A stretch of 64,000 bases of DNA, from the NCBI RefSeq assembly GCF_016894445.1, contig NZ_CP056775.1, positions 1,614,001-1,678,000 on the forward strand, written 5' to 3'. Positions 17,710 through 27,500 of the stretch are shown in pieces. Within the stretch, counting starts at the first letter, position 1. Every line of letters starts with the position of its first letter. The translations under genes and the position numbers were made by a program. This DNA comes from Dyadobacter sandarakinus (GTDB lineage: Bacteria > Bacteroidota > Bacteroidia > Cytophagales > Spirosomataceae). Under the pieces are notes generated by a model. The model saw only the letters and a list, made by a program, of their open reading frames with translations, ran no database searches and was not told the origin of the DNA.

Positions 17710-20700
17710 TTATAAGTTGTTCAGTCTGAGAAGCTGTATGACAGCCTGGTTATAGGCACCAAGTGCATTCACATATTCATTCCGGATACTGATCGCCTGC
17801 CCGGCCAGGATCACCCATTGCAGGTAATCAATCTCGCCTGCCTGGAACTGGCGGTCGGCCGTGGTGAGGATCACGGTGGCATTCTCGAGTGCCCGGGTTT
17901 CGTAGTACTGCAGGTTGAGGGTAAACTTTTCTACCTGACCAGCGGCAATCCTCAGCCCGGCCTGCGTTTGCCGCTCTACCCACTCCGCCTGCTTCCGGCC
18001 CCGCTCATAGTCGGTTTTGGCAGCAGCGGCCCTTGCCGACTGTGCCTTGAAAAACAGGGGAATGCTGATACCCGCATTCACGTAGCTGAACCTCTTACCC
18101 GGACCAAAATACACATCCTGCCCGCCTATCGTCTGATAACCCCTCAGGCTCTGATTGTTGTAGCCGAGCGTGATGTCCGGCAGCTGGCGTGCTTTTTCCG
18201 TTTTATACCTGAAAAATAAAGCCTGGGTCTGCAAACCGGCAAGCTCAACAGCCGGCAGGTGGGCGGCCGTGGTGTCTGCCGTTGTTACAGGAAGGTTGAT
18301 TTTGGGAGATACAATGCCGGGTATCCGCTCTTCGCCTCCGCCCAATACCAGGTTAAACTCACGCAACACGATCGCGAGGTCTTTTTGAAGCAGTTCAAGC
18401 TGATTGGCAATCTGCTGCTGCTGGGTTGCGGCTGTGGTCCTTTCCAGCACATTGGTTTCACCTTTCTGAAAACGCAGCTCCGACCGCCGCTGCAGAAGTC
18501 CGAAAATACTGTCAGAATACATCAGCAGCCTTTCTTTTTCTTTTAAAACCGCATACTCGTAGAATAGCTCCCGGGTTCTGGCACGTACGTCCTGCTCGGT
18601 AAGGCGCACCTGCGCCTGGGCCGCCAGGTAGTCGGACTGTAATACCTTCCGCTGGCTGCTGTACACTGCGGGCCAGCTAAAAGTCTGGCTGATGCCGATA
18701 CGCGAATCCTGGTAGTTGCTGTTGAACTTGCCATAGTCGGCACTCACAAGCGTTTTGGGCATATCGAAGGACGACGACCGCAGTTGCTCGGCAGCCCTTT
18801 GGGCCAGCCTGGAACCCTGCACCTGCTGGTTTTGCTGCACTGCTTTTTCCACCGCCTCTTCGATGCTGACAATACGGGTTTGCGCGTGAACCGCCGGGGC
18901 ACCGAGTAAAAACAGCAGCATGACCGCCACCTTTCCCGCCGGGCCTGACTTGCTGCCTTTTTGTTCAAACAACAAATACAGAGCCGGAAGTACAAAAAGT
19001 GTCAGCAGGGTAGCCGTCACAAGTCCTCCGATCACGACCGTGGCAAGCGGTCTTTGTACCTCTGCACCCGCTCCGTTGCTCATCGCCATCGGCAGGAATC
19101 CCAGCGAGGCTACGGAGGCAGTCATCAGTACCGGGCGTAGGCGGTTGCGTGTCCCGGTGAGTACAAGGTCCAGCGGACTGGCAAATTCGCCTTCTTTTTT
19201 GATACGGTTAAATTCAGAGATGAGCACAATCCCGTTAAGTACTGCTACGCCGAACAATGCGATAAAGCCCACGCCTGCCGAAATGCTGAAAGGCATCCCG
19301 CGGGCTGCGAGTGCAAAAATGCCGCCGATGGCCGAAAGCGGAATGGCCGTGTAGATCAGCGCTCCCTCCCGCACCGACGAGAAGGCAAAGTAGAGCATCA
19401 CGAAAATCAGCAGCAATGCCACGGGTACCGCTATGCCCAGCCTCGCTTTTGCCTGCTGCAGGTTTTCAAACGCTCCCCCGTATGTAACCGAGTACCCCGG
19501 CTCAAACCGCATCCGGGCGGACACTTTCTGCTGTAGTTCTTCCACAATGGATTGTACATCCCGCCCGCGCACGTTAAATCCTACCACGATCCGCCGACGG
19601 GCATTTTCGCGCTGCACCTGGTTGGGGCCCTCGATTTCGGCGATGCGGGCTACCTGGTACAGGGGGATCTGAATACCCGTGGGAGTGGAAATGGGAAGGT
19701 TCTCGACATCCTGAATGCTTTTTCGGCCCTCTTCTCCGATCCTGACCACCAGGTCAAAGCTCTTTTCGCCTTCATAAATCCGCCCTGCCGCTGCGCCTGC
19801 AAAGGCAGCATTGACGGTGGTATTGATGTCATCCACATTGAGGCCGTACTTGGCAATTTCACCCCGGTTGTATTCGATCACGATCTGGGGCATTCCGGTT
19901 ACTTTTTCAACGTACCAGTCGGCAGTACCCTCCACGGTCTTCGCAATTTCGCCTAGCTGGGCAGCGTAGGCCGCAAGCTTGTCGAGGTCTTCCCCGAAAA
20001 TTTTACAGACTACATCCTGCTTGGCACCCGTCATCAGCTCGTTGAAGCGCATTTGTACCGGATACTGAAACCCGGTAGTAATTCCCGGAACCACTTCCTG
20101 GGCAGTAGCTGCCATTTTTTCGGCCAGCTCGGGAAAGGTTTTTGCGCTGGTCCATTCCGATTTGTCTTTCAGCACAATGATCATGTCACCCGCTTCGATG
20201 GGCATGGGATCGGTGGGGATTTCGGCACTGCCGATCCGGGACACTACCTGCGTTACCTCGGGGTACTTGCGCTCAATGGTTTCCGAAACGCGTTTGATCG
20301 CCTCTACGGTGGTGCTGAGGTTGGTACCGACCAGCAGGCGGGTTTCCACGGCAAAGTCACCTTCTTCCAGCTGGGGGATAAACTCTCCGCCCATTTGCAG
20401 GAACATCCATACGGCAATTCCGAACATTGCAAACGCAGCGCCCGCCACCCATTTTTTGATATGCATGGCCCGCATAAGCAAGCGGCTGTAAATGCTTTCC
20501 AGCCTGGCCATGATCCGGTCCGAAATATTGGGCTTATGCACCACTTTGCGGCTGATCACCAGTGAACTGATCATGGGCACGTAGGTAAGTGAAAGTATAA
20601 AGGCGCCAAGGATTGCGAAAGCCACGGTCTGCGCCATGGGCTTGAACATTTTACCCTCAATACCGGAAAGCGATAGGATCGGCAGGTACACGATCAGGAT

Positions 20701-22068
20701 GATGATCTGCCCGAAAACCGCCGCATTCATCATGCGCGAAGCCGAGTGGATCACTTCCTTGTTCATTTTCCCCTGTGAAATCTTTTCAAGGCCGGTGTAT
20801 TTACTGGAAAAATAGAGGTGGTGCAGAATGGCCTCTACGATGATCACGGCACCATCCACGATCAGCCCGAAATCCAGTGCACCCAGGCTCATCAGGTTGC
20901 CGCTCACGCCGAAGGTATTCATCATGGTCACCGCAAAGAGCATCGACAATGGAATAACCGAAGCCACAATGAGCCCTGCGCGCAGGTTGCCCAGGAAAAT
21001 AACCAGTACCGCCACCACAATGAGCGCCCCCTCCAGCAGGTTCCGCTCCACGGTTCCTATAGCGTGGCTCACCATTTTGGTGCGATCCAGAAATGGCTCG
21101 ATCACCATGCCTCGCGGGAGCGTTTTACGGATCTCAGTGATCCGGGCTTTCACGTTTTTGATCACTTCCGAGGAGTTGCCGCCTTTGAGCATCATAACAA
21201 TCCCGCCTGCCACCTCGCCCTCTCCGGCCAGCGTAAGTGCTCCGTAACGGATCGCGGAGCCCAGGCGAACGTCGGCCACGTGGCTGATCAGCACCGGTGT
21301 GCCGCCTGCGCTGGTTTTGACAACGATCTGACCAATATCCTCGATGGACCCGGCCAGACCCAGACTGCGGATATACAAAACCGAGGGACCTTTTTCAAGG
21401 TAGGCGCCGCCGGTGTTCTGGTTATTGCGGTGCAGGGCCGTAAATACATCGCTGATGGTCAGGTTCATGGCTTTGAGCCGTCCAGGATTTACGGCCACTT
21501 CGTACTGCTTGAGTTCGCCCCCGAAGGTAGATACGTCCGCCACACCCGGAGTACCCAGCAACTGGCGCCTTACAAGCCAGTCCTGGGTAGTACGCAGGTC
21601 GGCCAGGCTGTACTTTTTCTCGTACCCTTTCGCCGGTTTGAGCACGTACTGGTAAATTTCGCCCAGTCCGGTGGATACTGGGGCCAGCTCGGGCTTATTG
21701 GCATTTTCATTGATATCGACCTGTGCCAGCCGCTCGCTCACCTGCTGGCGGGCCCAGTATACGTCGGCTTCGTCTTCAAACACGATGGTGATGACCGACA
21801 GTCCGAAACGCGACAGGCTGCGGCTTTCTTTCAGGCCGGGGATGTTGCTCATCGCCTGCTCAATCGGAAAAGTAATGAGACGCTCCACGTCTTCGGCGCC
21901 CAGGGCAGGCGCGGTAGTGATCACCTGCACCTGATTATTGGTAATATCAGGTACGGCGTCAATGGGCAACCGGGTCAGTTCAAAAATACCGTAGGATATC
22001 CACAGCACCATAAACATTCCGATCACCAGCTTGTTCTCTACGGAGAACCGGATGATTTTGTTCAGCAT
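17710..22068 (-). CDS. Heavy-metal RND efflux pump (CzcA/CusA type) fused to a TolC-like outer-membrane factor
   Basis: This 1452-residue protein has residues ~1-1040 as a complete HME-RND pump: N-terminal helix 'NKLVIGMFMVLWISYGIFEL', two periplasmic porter regions and 12 membrane helices. TM4 carries 'ALDFGLIVDGAVIIVEAI', the DFG-D-E arrangement seen in CzcA-type divalent-cation pumps rather than CusA Cu/Ag pumps. After 'LPALYLLFEQKGSKSG' comes a second hydrophobic segment resembling a signal peptide (residues ~1047-1064, 'MLLFLLGAPAVHAQ'). Residues ~1065-1452 are a TolC-family domain with two helical hairpin repeats ('SIEEAVEKAVQQNQQVQGSRL', 'GEIDYLQWVILAGQA'). RND-OMF fusions are known in Bacteroidota. 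The adaptor gene lies downstream and a small His-containing gene upstream. Metal specificity is inferred only. Confidence 0.92.
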   Translation of the reverse strand: MLNKIIRFSVENKLVIGMFMVLWISYGIFELTRLPIDAVPDITNNQVQVITTAPALGAEDVERLITFPIEQAMSNIPGLKESRSLSRFGLSVITIVFEDEADVYWARQQVSERLAQVDINENANKPELAPVSTGLGEIYQYVLKPAKGYEKKYSLADLRTTQDWLVRRQLLGTPGVADVSTFGGELKQYEVAVNPGRLKAMNLTISDVFTALHRNNQNTGGAYLEKGPSVLYIRSLGLAGSIEDIGQIVVKTSAGGTPVLISHVADVRLGSAIRYGALTLAGEGEVAGGIVMMLKGGNSSEVIKNVKARITEIRKTLPRGMVIEPFLDRTKMVSHAIGTVERNLLEGALIVVAVLVIFLGNLRAGLIVASVIPLSMLFAVTMMNTFGVSGNLMSLGALDFGLIVDGAVIIVEAILHHLYFSSKYTGLEKISQGKMNKEVIHSASRMMNAAVFGQIIILIVYLPILSLSGIEGKMFKPMAQTVAFAILGAFILSLTYVPMISSLVISRKVVHKPNISDRIMARLESIYSRLLMRAMHIKKWVAGAAFAMFGIAVWMFLQMGGEFIPQLEEGDFAVETRLLVGTNLSTTVEAIKRVSETIERKYPEVTQVVSRIGSAEIPTDPMPIEAGDMIIVLKDKSEWTSAKTFPELAEKMAATAQEVVPGITTGFQYPVQMRFNELMTGAKQDVVCKIFGEDLDKLAAYAAQLGEIAKTVEGTADWYVEKVTGMPQIVIEYNRGEIAKYGLNVDDINTTVNAAFAGAAAGRIYEGEKSFDLVVRIGEEGRKSIQDVENLPISTPTGIQIPLYQVARIAEIEGPNQVQRENARRRIVVGFNVRGRDVQSIVEELQQKVSARMRFEPGYSVTYGGAFENLQQAKARLGIAVPVALLLIFVMLYFAFSSVREGALIYTAIPLSAIGGIFALAARGMPFSISAGVGFIALFGVAVLNGIVLISEFNRIKKEGEFASPLDLVLTGTRNRLRPVLMTASVASLGFLPMAMSNGAGAEVQRPLATVVIGGLVTATLLTLFVLPALYLLFEQKGSKSGPAGKVAVMLLFLLGAPAVHAQTRIVSIEEAVEKAVQQNQQVQGSRLAQRAAEQLRSSSFDMPKTLVSADYGKFNSNYQDSRIGISQTFSWPAVYSSQRKVLQSDYLAAQAQVRLTEQDVRARTRELFYEYAVLKEKERLLMYSDSIFGLLQRRSELRFQKGETNVLERTTAATQQQQIANQLELLQKDLAIVLREFNLVLGGGEERIPGIVSPKINLPVTTADTTAAHLPAVELAGLQTQALFFRYKTEKARQLPDITLGYNNQSLRGYQTIGGQDVYFGPGKRFSYVNAGISIPLFFKAQSARAAAAKTDYERGRKQAEWVERQTQAGLRIAAGQVEKFTLNLQYYETRALENATVILTTADRQFQAGEIDYLQWVILAGQAISIRNEYVNALGAYNQAVIQLLRLNNL

Positions 22069-22134
22069 GATGATTTTTGAAAAAAATACATAGCAACAGA
22101 AAGTGCATGCACATCAGAAAATGTACATGGTAAT

Positions 22135-22153
22135 CCGGGCCGCAGTGGCCCGG
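22135..22153. other. Stem-loop between the small metal-operon gene and the RND gene
   Basis: A perfect 7-bp stem CCGGGCC/GGCCCGG with a GCAGT loop lies in the 103-bp gap between the minus-strand genes ending at 22172 and starting at 22068. No T run follows on the minus strand, so it is not a standard terminator. It could affect mRNA stability or read-through into the pump gene. Confidence 0.35.
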
Positions 22154-22171
22154 CTGTATGCAGCATGTTTT

Positions 22172-22588
22172 TCAGGCTCTCGGCGGGCGGAAAAGTGAGC
22201 CGAGTGTAATGTAGTAAGCTACCTGCGGCTTGTCCGGACCATAATGCCGGTGCAGCGGAACGCAGCTGTTTTTGAAGGTAAAATGTTCCAGCGAAGGAAT
22301 GAAAAGCTGGTTGGTGTGGTGGTGCACTTCCACCTTTTTGAATGGAAGCCGGCCATCCTTTTCGTCATCATTGTCATCAATATCCTTGCCCCAGTAATGC
22401 ATGGAAAGGAAGTCGATGAAGCCGATTTCCCGGTTAATTGATTTATGTTCTACGAAATGTTTTATCAAAGCAGGCACTTTGAGCAGCTCACACAGCGACG
22501 TGGCGTCGAGTATGACTATAAACAAAAGGATATTTCGTGCAAACCGCTTCACAGCTGCCAAATTACCCAAAATTCCTTTCCTGAACAA
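22172..22588 (-). CDS. Conserved hypothetical exported protein of the metal-efflux operon
   Basis: This 138-residue protein has a basic N-terminus and one hydrophobic stretch ('NILLFIVILDATSL', residues ~19-32), suggesting a signal peptide or anchor. The mature part has 'LKVPALIKHFVEHK', 'IDFLSMHYWGKDIDDND', 'LPFKKVEVHHHTN' and 'CVPLHRHYG', that is, many His plus acidic residues that could bind metal. I recall similar small proteins next to CusA/CzcA genes in Bacteroidota. No function has been assigned. It lies upstream of the RND fusion gene on the same strand and just after the nitrate cluster, with no obvious terminator between. Confidence 0.7.
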   Translation of the reverse strand: MFRKGILGNLAAVKRFARNILLFIVILDATSLCELLKVPALIKHFVEHKSINREIGFIDFLSMHYWGKDIDDNDDEKDGRLPFKKVEVHHHTNQLFIPSLEHFTFKNSCVPLHRHYGPDKPQVAYYITLGSLFRPPRA

Positions 22589-22623
22589 GAAACCGGAATG
22601 TCCGGCAGATGCTTGTGCCGCGA

Positions 22624-23112
22624 TTAATGTGCCGCACCAACCGGCAACAACCCAAATTCACGGCAGGCGGCAGGAAAGTTTTTGCCCTCGTGCCCGGACC
22701 GGCTCAGCTTGACCAATGCAAACCGTTCGAGCACATCCAGGTACTGCCACTGGTGCAGGTGCGGAACCGGACAAGCCCAGTCGGCGGCTTTTTCCGCCAC
22801 TTCCGCGGGTACCTGGGAGAGGTCGTTCCAGCTGTCAGCAATGTGCGCAAGCATTTTGGGAGCGTAACCCGACTGTTTCTCGATCAGGTTTGTTAAATAG
22901 TTTTTGTACACCAGCACGTCGTCAGGATCACTGCAGGGCATGCAGGCCAGCTGTTCTTTTTGTGCAAAACTGCATTTCACCCAGTCCGCAAGCTGCATTT
23001 TCACGCGGCACGCATCGAGCTTGTAGCGCACGATCATCGGAATACAGCGCAGGCTGGCCGCAAATTCCTGTTCAAATTCAAAATAGCGGGGTGCAAGGTC
23101 GGCAGCGATCAT
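22624..23112 (-). CDS. Nitrate reductase associated protein
   Basis: This 162-residue cytoplasmic protein belongs to the conserved family named nitrate reductase associated protein (TIGR02664). The family pattern is clear: 'YFEFEQEFAASLRCIPMIVR', 'KLDACRVKMQLADWVK', 'LIEKQSG' and the C-terminal 'ERFALVKLSRSGHEGKNF'. The family co-occurs with assimilatory nitrate reductase genes, and its biochemical role is not established. The start overlaps the stop of the rubredoxin-tailed gene by 4 bp, so it is translationally coupled within the nitrate operon. Confidence 0.88.
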   Translation of the reverse strand: MIAADLAPRYFEFEQEFAASLRCIPMIVRYKLDACRVKMQLADWVKCSFAQKEQLACMPCSDPDDVLVYKNYLTNLIEKQSGYAPKMLAHIADSWNDLSQVPAEVAEKAADWACPVPHLHQWQYLDVLERFALVKLSRSGHEGKNFPAACREFGLLPVGAAH

Positions 23113-24575
23113 GACAGGATGGTTTGAATGGGTTGAATGACAAGTTTAAATGCGGACTTCGGCGCATCGCAGGTGGGGCAGCACCAGGCCGGCGGAAGTG
23201 ACCCGAATGCAACACCGGGTGCGATGCCGCCCAGCACATCTCCCAGTGCAGAATCATATACCGTCAGGCAGTCGGTGCATTCATACAGGCTGGGGGTTTT
23301 GCCGGCTTCATTTTTCTGCTGCTCGTTCTCAGCCACCGCTGCTTCCAGCACTTCTCGCGACCGCTGGTTACTGAACCTGCGGCAGAGGCGTTCAAGCTGG
23401 CCGGCCAGATGCATACGGAACAAACCGATTTCAAAAGGTACCAGCGTGCGGCTGTTGGGATTGAAGTTTTCGGTATAAAAAATATCGTACACACAGAAAA
23501 AATTGATTGTTCCCAGCCGCAGCAGCGGGCGCTTTTTAATCAGGACCGAGCCAAAAACCTCCGATTTCGGGCGCGTCTGAATGCCGAAACAAAGCCCGAA
23601 GGTACGCATGTCCTGTTTTTCGAAATACCGGATCAGGTGCGTTTTCAGGGTAAGGCCCTCCTGGTGATGGTCCTCGGTTTGCCAGGCGAGCTCACTGGCC
23701 GCATGCCGTACGTTGATGTTGTGCTTGCCGAGGATATTGCTCCATTGTTCCCGGTGCTGGTCTTCGATCCCCTTGACGACGAGCGATTTCCATGGGGTAG
23801 TACAGAGCTCCCCGACCCGGGTTTTCATACAAAGTGAACATACGTCGATCAGGAAATCGATGGGGAAATCTTCATTTCTGCGGTACAACCCGAGCCAGGT
23901 GCGCGCATCGTACCGGTTAAATCCTTCGTAGTAAGGGAGTGAAAATGAGGGAAGTTCCAGCTCCTGGACCACAGGCTGGGCAACATAGGGCGTGTTCTTT
24001 TTTATTTGTTCAAAAACAAGATCGTCATTCCACTCCCCACCTGCCAGCACTGTCGCTTCCAATGCAGCCGAAAGCTTGCCGATCTCGGGACTATACACGA
24101 GCTCACGCCACCTGTACACCTGATTTTGCTGCTTCGGGCGGACATACAGGTACCAGAAATGAGGTTCGGGGGAAGAAATAAAATTTAGATTTCCCGTAAA
24201 AAAAGGGGTAAAGCTTTGGGCGGCATCCGAAAGATTGATTTTCACGCCGGGCTGAAAATCAAAGCTGTCGAGTACGGTATGGTAAGCCTGCGCATCCAGC
24301 CACGACCCCGACCGGAACACGCCTTCGCCGCAGTACGAGCTGATGATGTTGGGAAAACGGTCAGTCTGGGTCTCAAAGAAAGCGCCCAGCTTCCGCAGCT
24401 CCTGTTCGAGCCGGCGCGTGTCTTCATAATGTACCGTCATGAGCAGTTGCTGCCGGGCACCGAAGCGGACCTGGCGTACGTCGCACCCGCGGGCCGCGAT
24501 GAGCAGGTCGCGCAGCGTACCGGGCGACACCCTGCCGCCGGGCAGGTTTATTTTGAGCTGATAGTAGTCTCTCAT
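23109..24575 (-). CDS. Nitrite/sulfite reductase half-domain-like protein with C-terminal rubredoxin domain
   Basis: This 488-residue protein starts 'YYQLKINLPGGRVSPGTLRDL' and continues 'RQVRFGARQQLLMTV', matching the ferredoxin-like half-domain of siroheme nitrite/sulfite reductases. The siroheme/4Fe-4S motifs (CX5C with CX3C) are absent. Only a CSLC-type pair and a third Cys occur near residue 245. Residues ~429-480 form a rubredoxin domain, with Fe(Cys)4 ligands in 'YECTDCLTVYD' (C433, C436) and 'CCPTCDAP' (C466, C469). It probably passes electrons in nitrate or nitrite reduction, perhaps to the reductase encoded 7 bp upstream. That role is inferred from operon position. It overlaps the downstream gene by 4 bp. 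Confidence 0.78.
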   Translation of the reverse strand: MRDYYQLKINLPGGRVSPGTLRDLLIAARGCDVRQVRFGARQQLLMTVHYEDTRRLEQELRKLGAFFETQTDRFPNIISSYCGEGVFRSGSWLDAQAYHTVLDSFDFQPGVKINLSDAAQSFTPFFTGNLNFISSPEPHFWYLYVRPKQQNQVYRWRELVYSPEIGKLSAALEATVLAGGEWNDDLVFEQIKKNTPYVAQPVVQELELPSFSLPYYEGFNRYDARTWLGLYRRNEDFPIDFLIDVCSLCMKTRVGELCTTPWKSLVVKGIEDQHREQWSNILGKHNINVRHAASELAWQTEDHHQEGLTLKTHLIRYFEKQDMRTFGLCFGIQTRPKSEVFGSVLIKKRPLLRLGTINFFCVYDIFYTENFNPNSRTLVPFEIGLFRMHLAGQLERLCRRFSNQRSREVLEAAVAENEQQKNEAGKTPSLYECTDCLTVYDSALGDVLGGIAPGVAFGSLPPAWCCPTCDAPKSAFKLVIQPIQTILS

Positions 24576-24582
24576 GTTTTTG

Positions 24583-27500
24583 TCAGACGCATGTTGTCTC
24601 CAATGCTTTTTCCAGAACCGCCCTGACTTCGGGCCGGCACGAGCCGCAGCCCGTACCTGCTCCCGTCTTTCCGCACAAGGCCTGAAAATCGCGGCACCCG
24701 CCGGCTATGGCTTTTTCAAGGTTCCCCTCCCCAACATGGTTGCAGGAGCAGATGAGCCTGCCTTCCATGGGGTCGGCCTGCGCACTGGATCGCAGCAGCT
24801 GAAGTCTTTTTTCCGACAGCTCGGTACCGGACCCGATCAGCTCCCTGAACTCGGCAAACTCATTTTTGTCCCCGATCAGAATGGCGCCCACAAGCTTGTC
24901 GCGGTGTACAATGCATTTTTTATAATAGCGTTTGGCTTCATCCATAAACACGATCTGCTCGTACGACGGATCGCCGGCAGGTGCTTCGGTCAGCCCCATG
25001 CTGCACAGGTGCAGGCCTTCCATTTTCAGGATGTTCATGGAAATACTGCCACGGAAAGGTTCCGCCACTTCGCCGGCCAGGTGCGTGGCAATCACGCCCG
25101 CCTGCTGCTCTGCTGCCAGGGTAATGCCCCACATCGAACCTTTCCATTCGGCAATTTCTCCTGCGGCGTAAATGTCAGGGTCGGAGGTTCGGAGGTAATC
25201 GTCCACAACCACCCCCCGCTTGCACGCCAGCCCGGCCTCCTGTGCAAGCCCGATCGCCGGTACCGTGCCAACTGCCAGGACAACCACCTGGCAGCGGATC
25301 TGTCGGCGCGATTTCAGGATAATGCCTTCCAGCGCAGTGCTTCCGGTGTACGTAGATACTTCGTCATGAAAGTAAACCTCAATACCGCGGTCGAGCAGCT
25401 CACGGTACAGCAGCTCGCTGGCAAACGGGTCCAGCTGCCGCTCCATCAGGCGACCGCTCCGCTGCACTACCGACACGCGCACCTGCATTTGCCGGAAAGC
25501 AGCCGCCAGTTCGAGGCCGAGTATGCCTCCTCCCACGATCACGGCATGCGGATCGGCTTGCTTCAGAAAGGGAGCAAGGGCATCGGCGTCCAGGCGCGAG
25601 CGCATGTTGAAAATGCCCGGCAGCGGCGGTACCCCTTTGGGCATCATGGCAGTGCTTCCCATGCCCAGGATGAGCTTGTCATAGGTATGCTCGTGCCCGT
25701 CGCTGTCCACCACCACCTTGTTTTTACGGTCAATATGCCGGATGGAGATACCTTTATGCACTATAATGCCATGACCGGCAAACTGATCTTCCCTGAGTTT
25801 GACGAGCTGCTCCCAGGGCTGTGCACCGCTGATATAGTCAGGCAGGAGCACGCGGTTGTAAAAAGGATAGATCTCTTTTGAAAAAACATGTATCTCATCC
25901 CGGCTGTTGCGCTCGCGGTATGCATTGATAAATCCCAGCCCGGCCGATCCCGCCCCGATCACAATAATCTTTTCAGATGGCTTTTCAAAAACCGCCACTT
26001 CCACCGCAGTAAATTTAAAATCCGGCTCTTTCGACTTAGGATCTACCAGGCTGCTGGTCAGATTGTTGGTCCGCAGCGCATCACTTTCCAGCATTTTACC
26101 CCAATGCATAGGCAAAAACACCAGGCCCGGCCGTACATCGGCGGTGAGCTGAGCGTGCACGGTCACTTGTCCGCGCCTGCCTGTCACCGCCACAAGCCGG
26201 CCGTCTGTAATGCCTCGCTCCCGGGCATCCTGCGGATTGATCTGCAGCACCGGTTTCGGGATGTGCTTGTTCAGCCTGGCAACCCGGCCTGTTTTGGTCA
26301 TGGTATGCCACTGGTCGCGGATGCGGCCGGTAGTGAGTACGAGCGGAAAGTCTGCGTCGGCTGGTTCGGAGGCATTTTCGTCAGCTACGGCGTGCAGCTG
26401 CGCTTTCTGGTTTTTTGTATAAAAAAGATGGTCTTCAAAAAGCCGGCTGGTACCGCTCCGCTCCTCCCCTTTCATCCCTGCCGGAAAAGGCCACTGTATG
26501 CTTCGCTGCTTGTCCAGCTCTGAGTAACTTACCCCGCTCACGTCTATGTGGGTACCTGCCGTACATTGCACATACTCCTCATATACCGCTGAAATGTGTG
26601 GATAGCTGAATGCATTTTCAAAGCCCATTTTGGCCGCAAACCGGCAGATGATCTCGGCATCCGGCAGCGCATTGCCCGGTGCATCCAGTACTTTGGGCAA
26701 ATGCGTGATCCGCCGCTCTGCATTGGTCATCGTACCTTCTTTTTCAAGCCAGGCCGCGGCGGGAAGTACCACATCTGCAAATCGCACGGTGTCCGCCCGG
26801 TCTGATACGTCCTGCACAACCACAAACCGCGCTTTGGTCATGGCCTGCTCCACGGCATGCATATCGGGCATGCTCACCATGGGGTTGGTATTGATGATCC
26901 ATATGGCTTTGAGCCGGTCCTCGGCAAGCGCTGCAAACATCTCCGTAGCCGTCAGTCCGGGTGCAGGGGCTATGGAGGCGGGCGTATTCCAGAATGTTTC
27001 CATATACTGCCGGTGCGCTGCATTGCTTACTTCGCGGTGGCCGGGGAGCAGACTGGCCAGCCCACCGGTTTCACGGCCGCCCATGGCATTGGGCTGTCCG
27101 GTCAGTGAAAATGGTCCGCTGCCGGGCTTCCCGATCTGGCCGGTAATCAGGTGCAGGTTTATCAGCGACAGGTTTTTATCAACCCCGATAACAGACTGAT
27201 TGAGTCCCATGGTCCATAATGACAGGAATCCCCTGGCCTGGCCGATCCACTCTGCCGCCTGCAAAAGAGCGGCAAGTTCCACGCCGCAAATGGCAGCGGC
27301 CTCTTCGGTGCTTCTTTCCATTACTTTCTGCCGGTAGGCTTCAAACCCATCGGTATGCTCCCGGATAAAAGAGGGGTCCACATGCCCATTTTCAATCAGC
27401 AGCCGCCCGACTGCGTGGTGGAGCACAATATCGGTACCCGGCCGGAGCGGCAGATGCAGATCGGCCGAGCGGGCCGTGTCCGTACGCCGCGGATCGACAC

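Noticed and set aside
20818..22080. Long plus-strand frame (420 codons) opposite the RND pump
   Set aside because: Antisense to a clearly conserved pump gene, with no family features and skewed composition (many His/Gln). It is a shadow of the codon bias.
24574..25881. Plus-strand frame of 435 codons opposite the nitrate reductase fusion
   Set aside because: No recognisable motif, antisense to a conserved gene, and it starts inside the opposite reading frame. Treated as a shadow.
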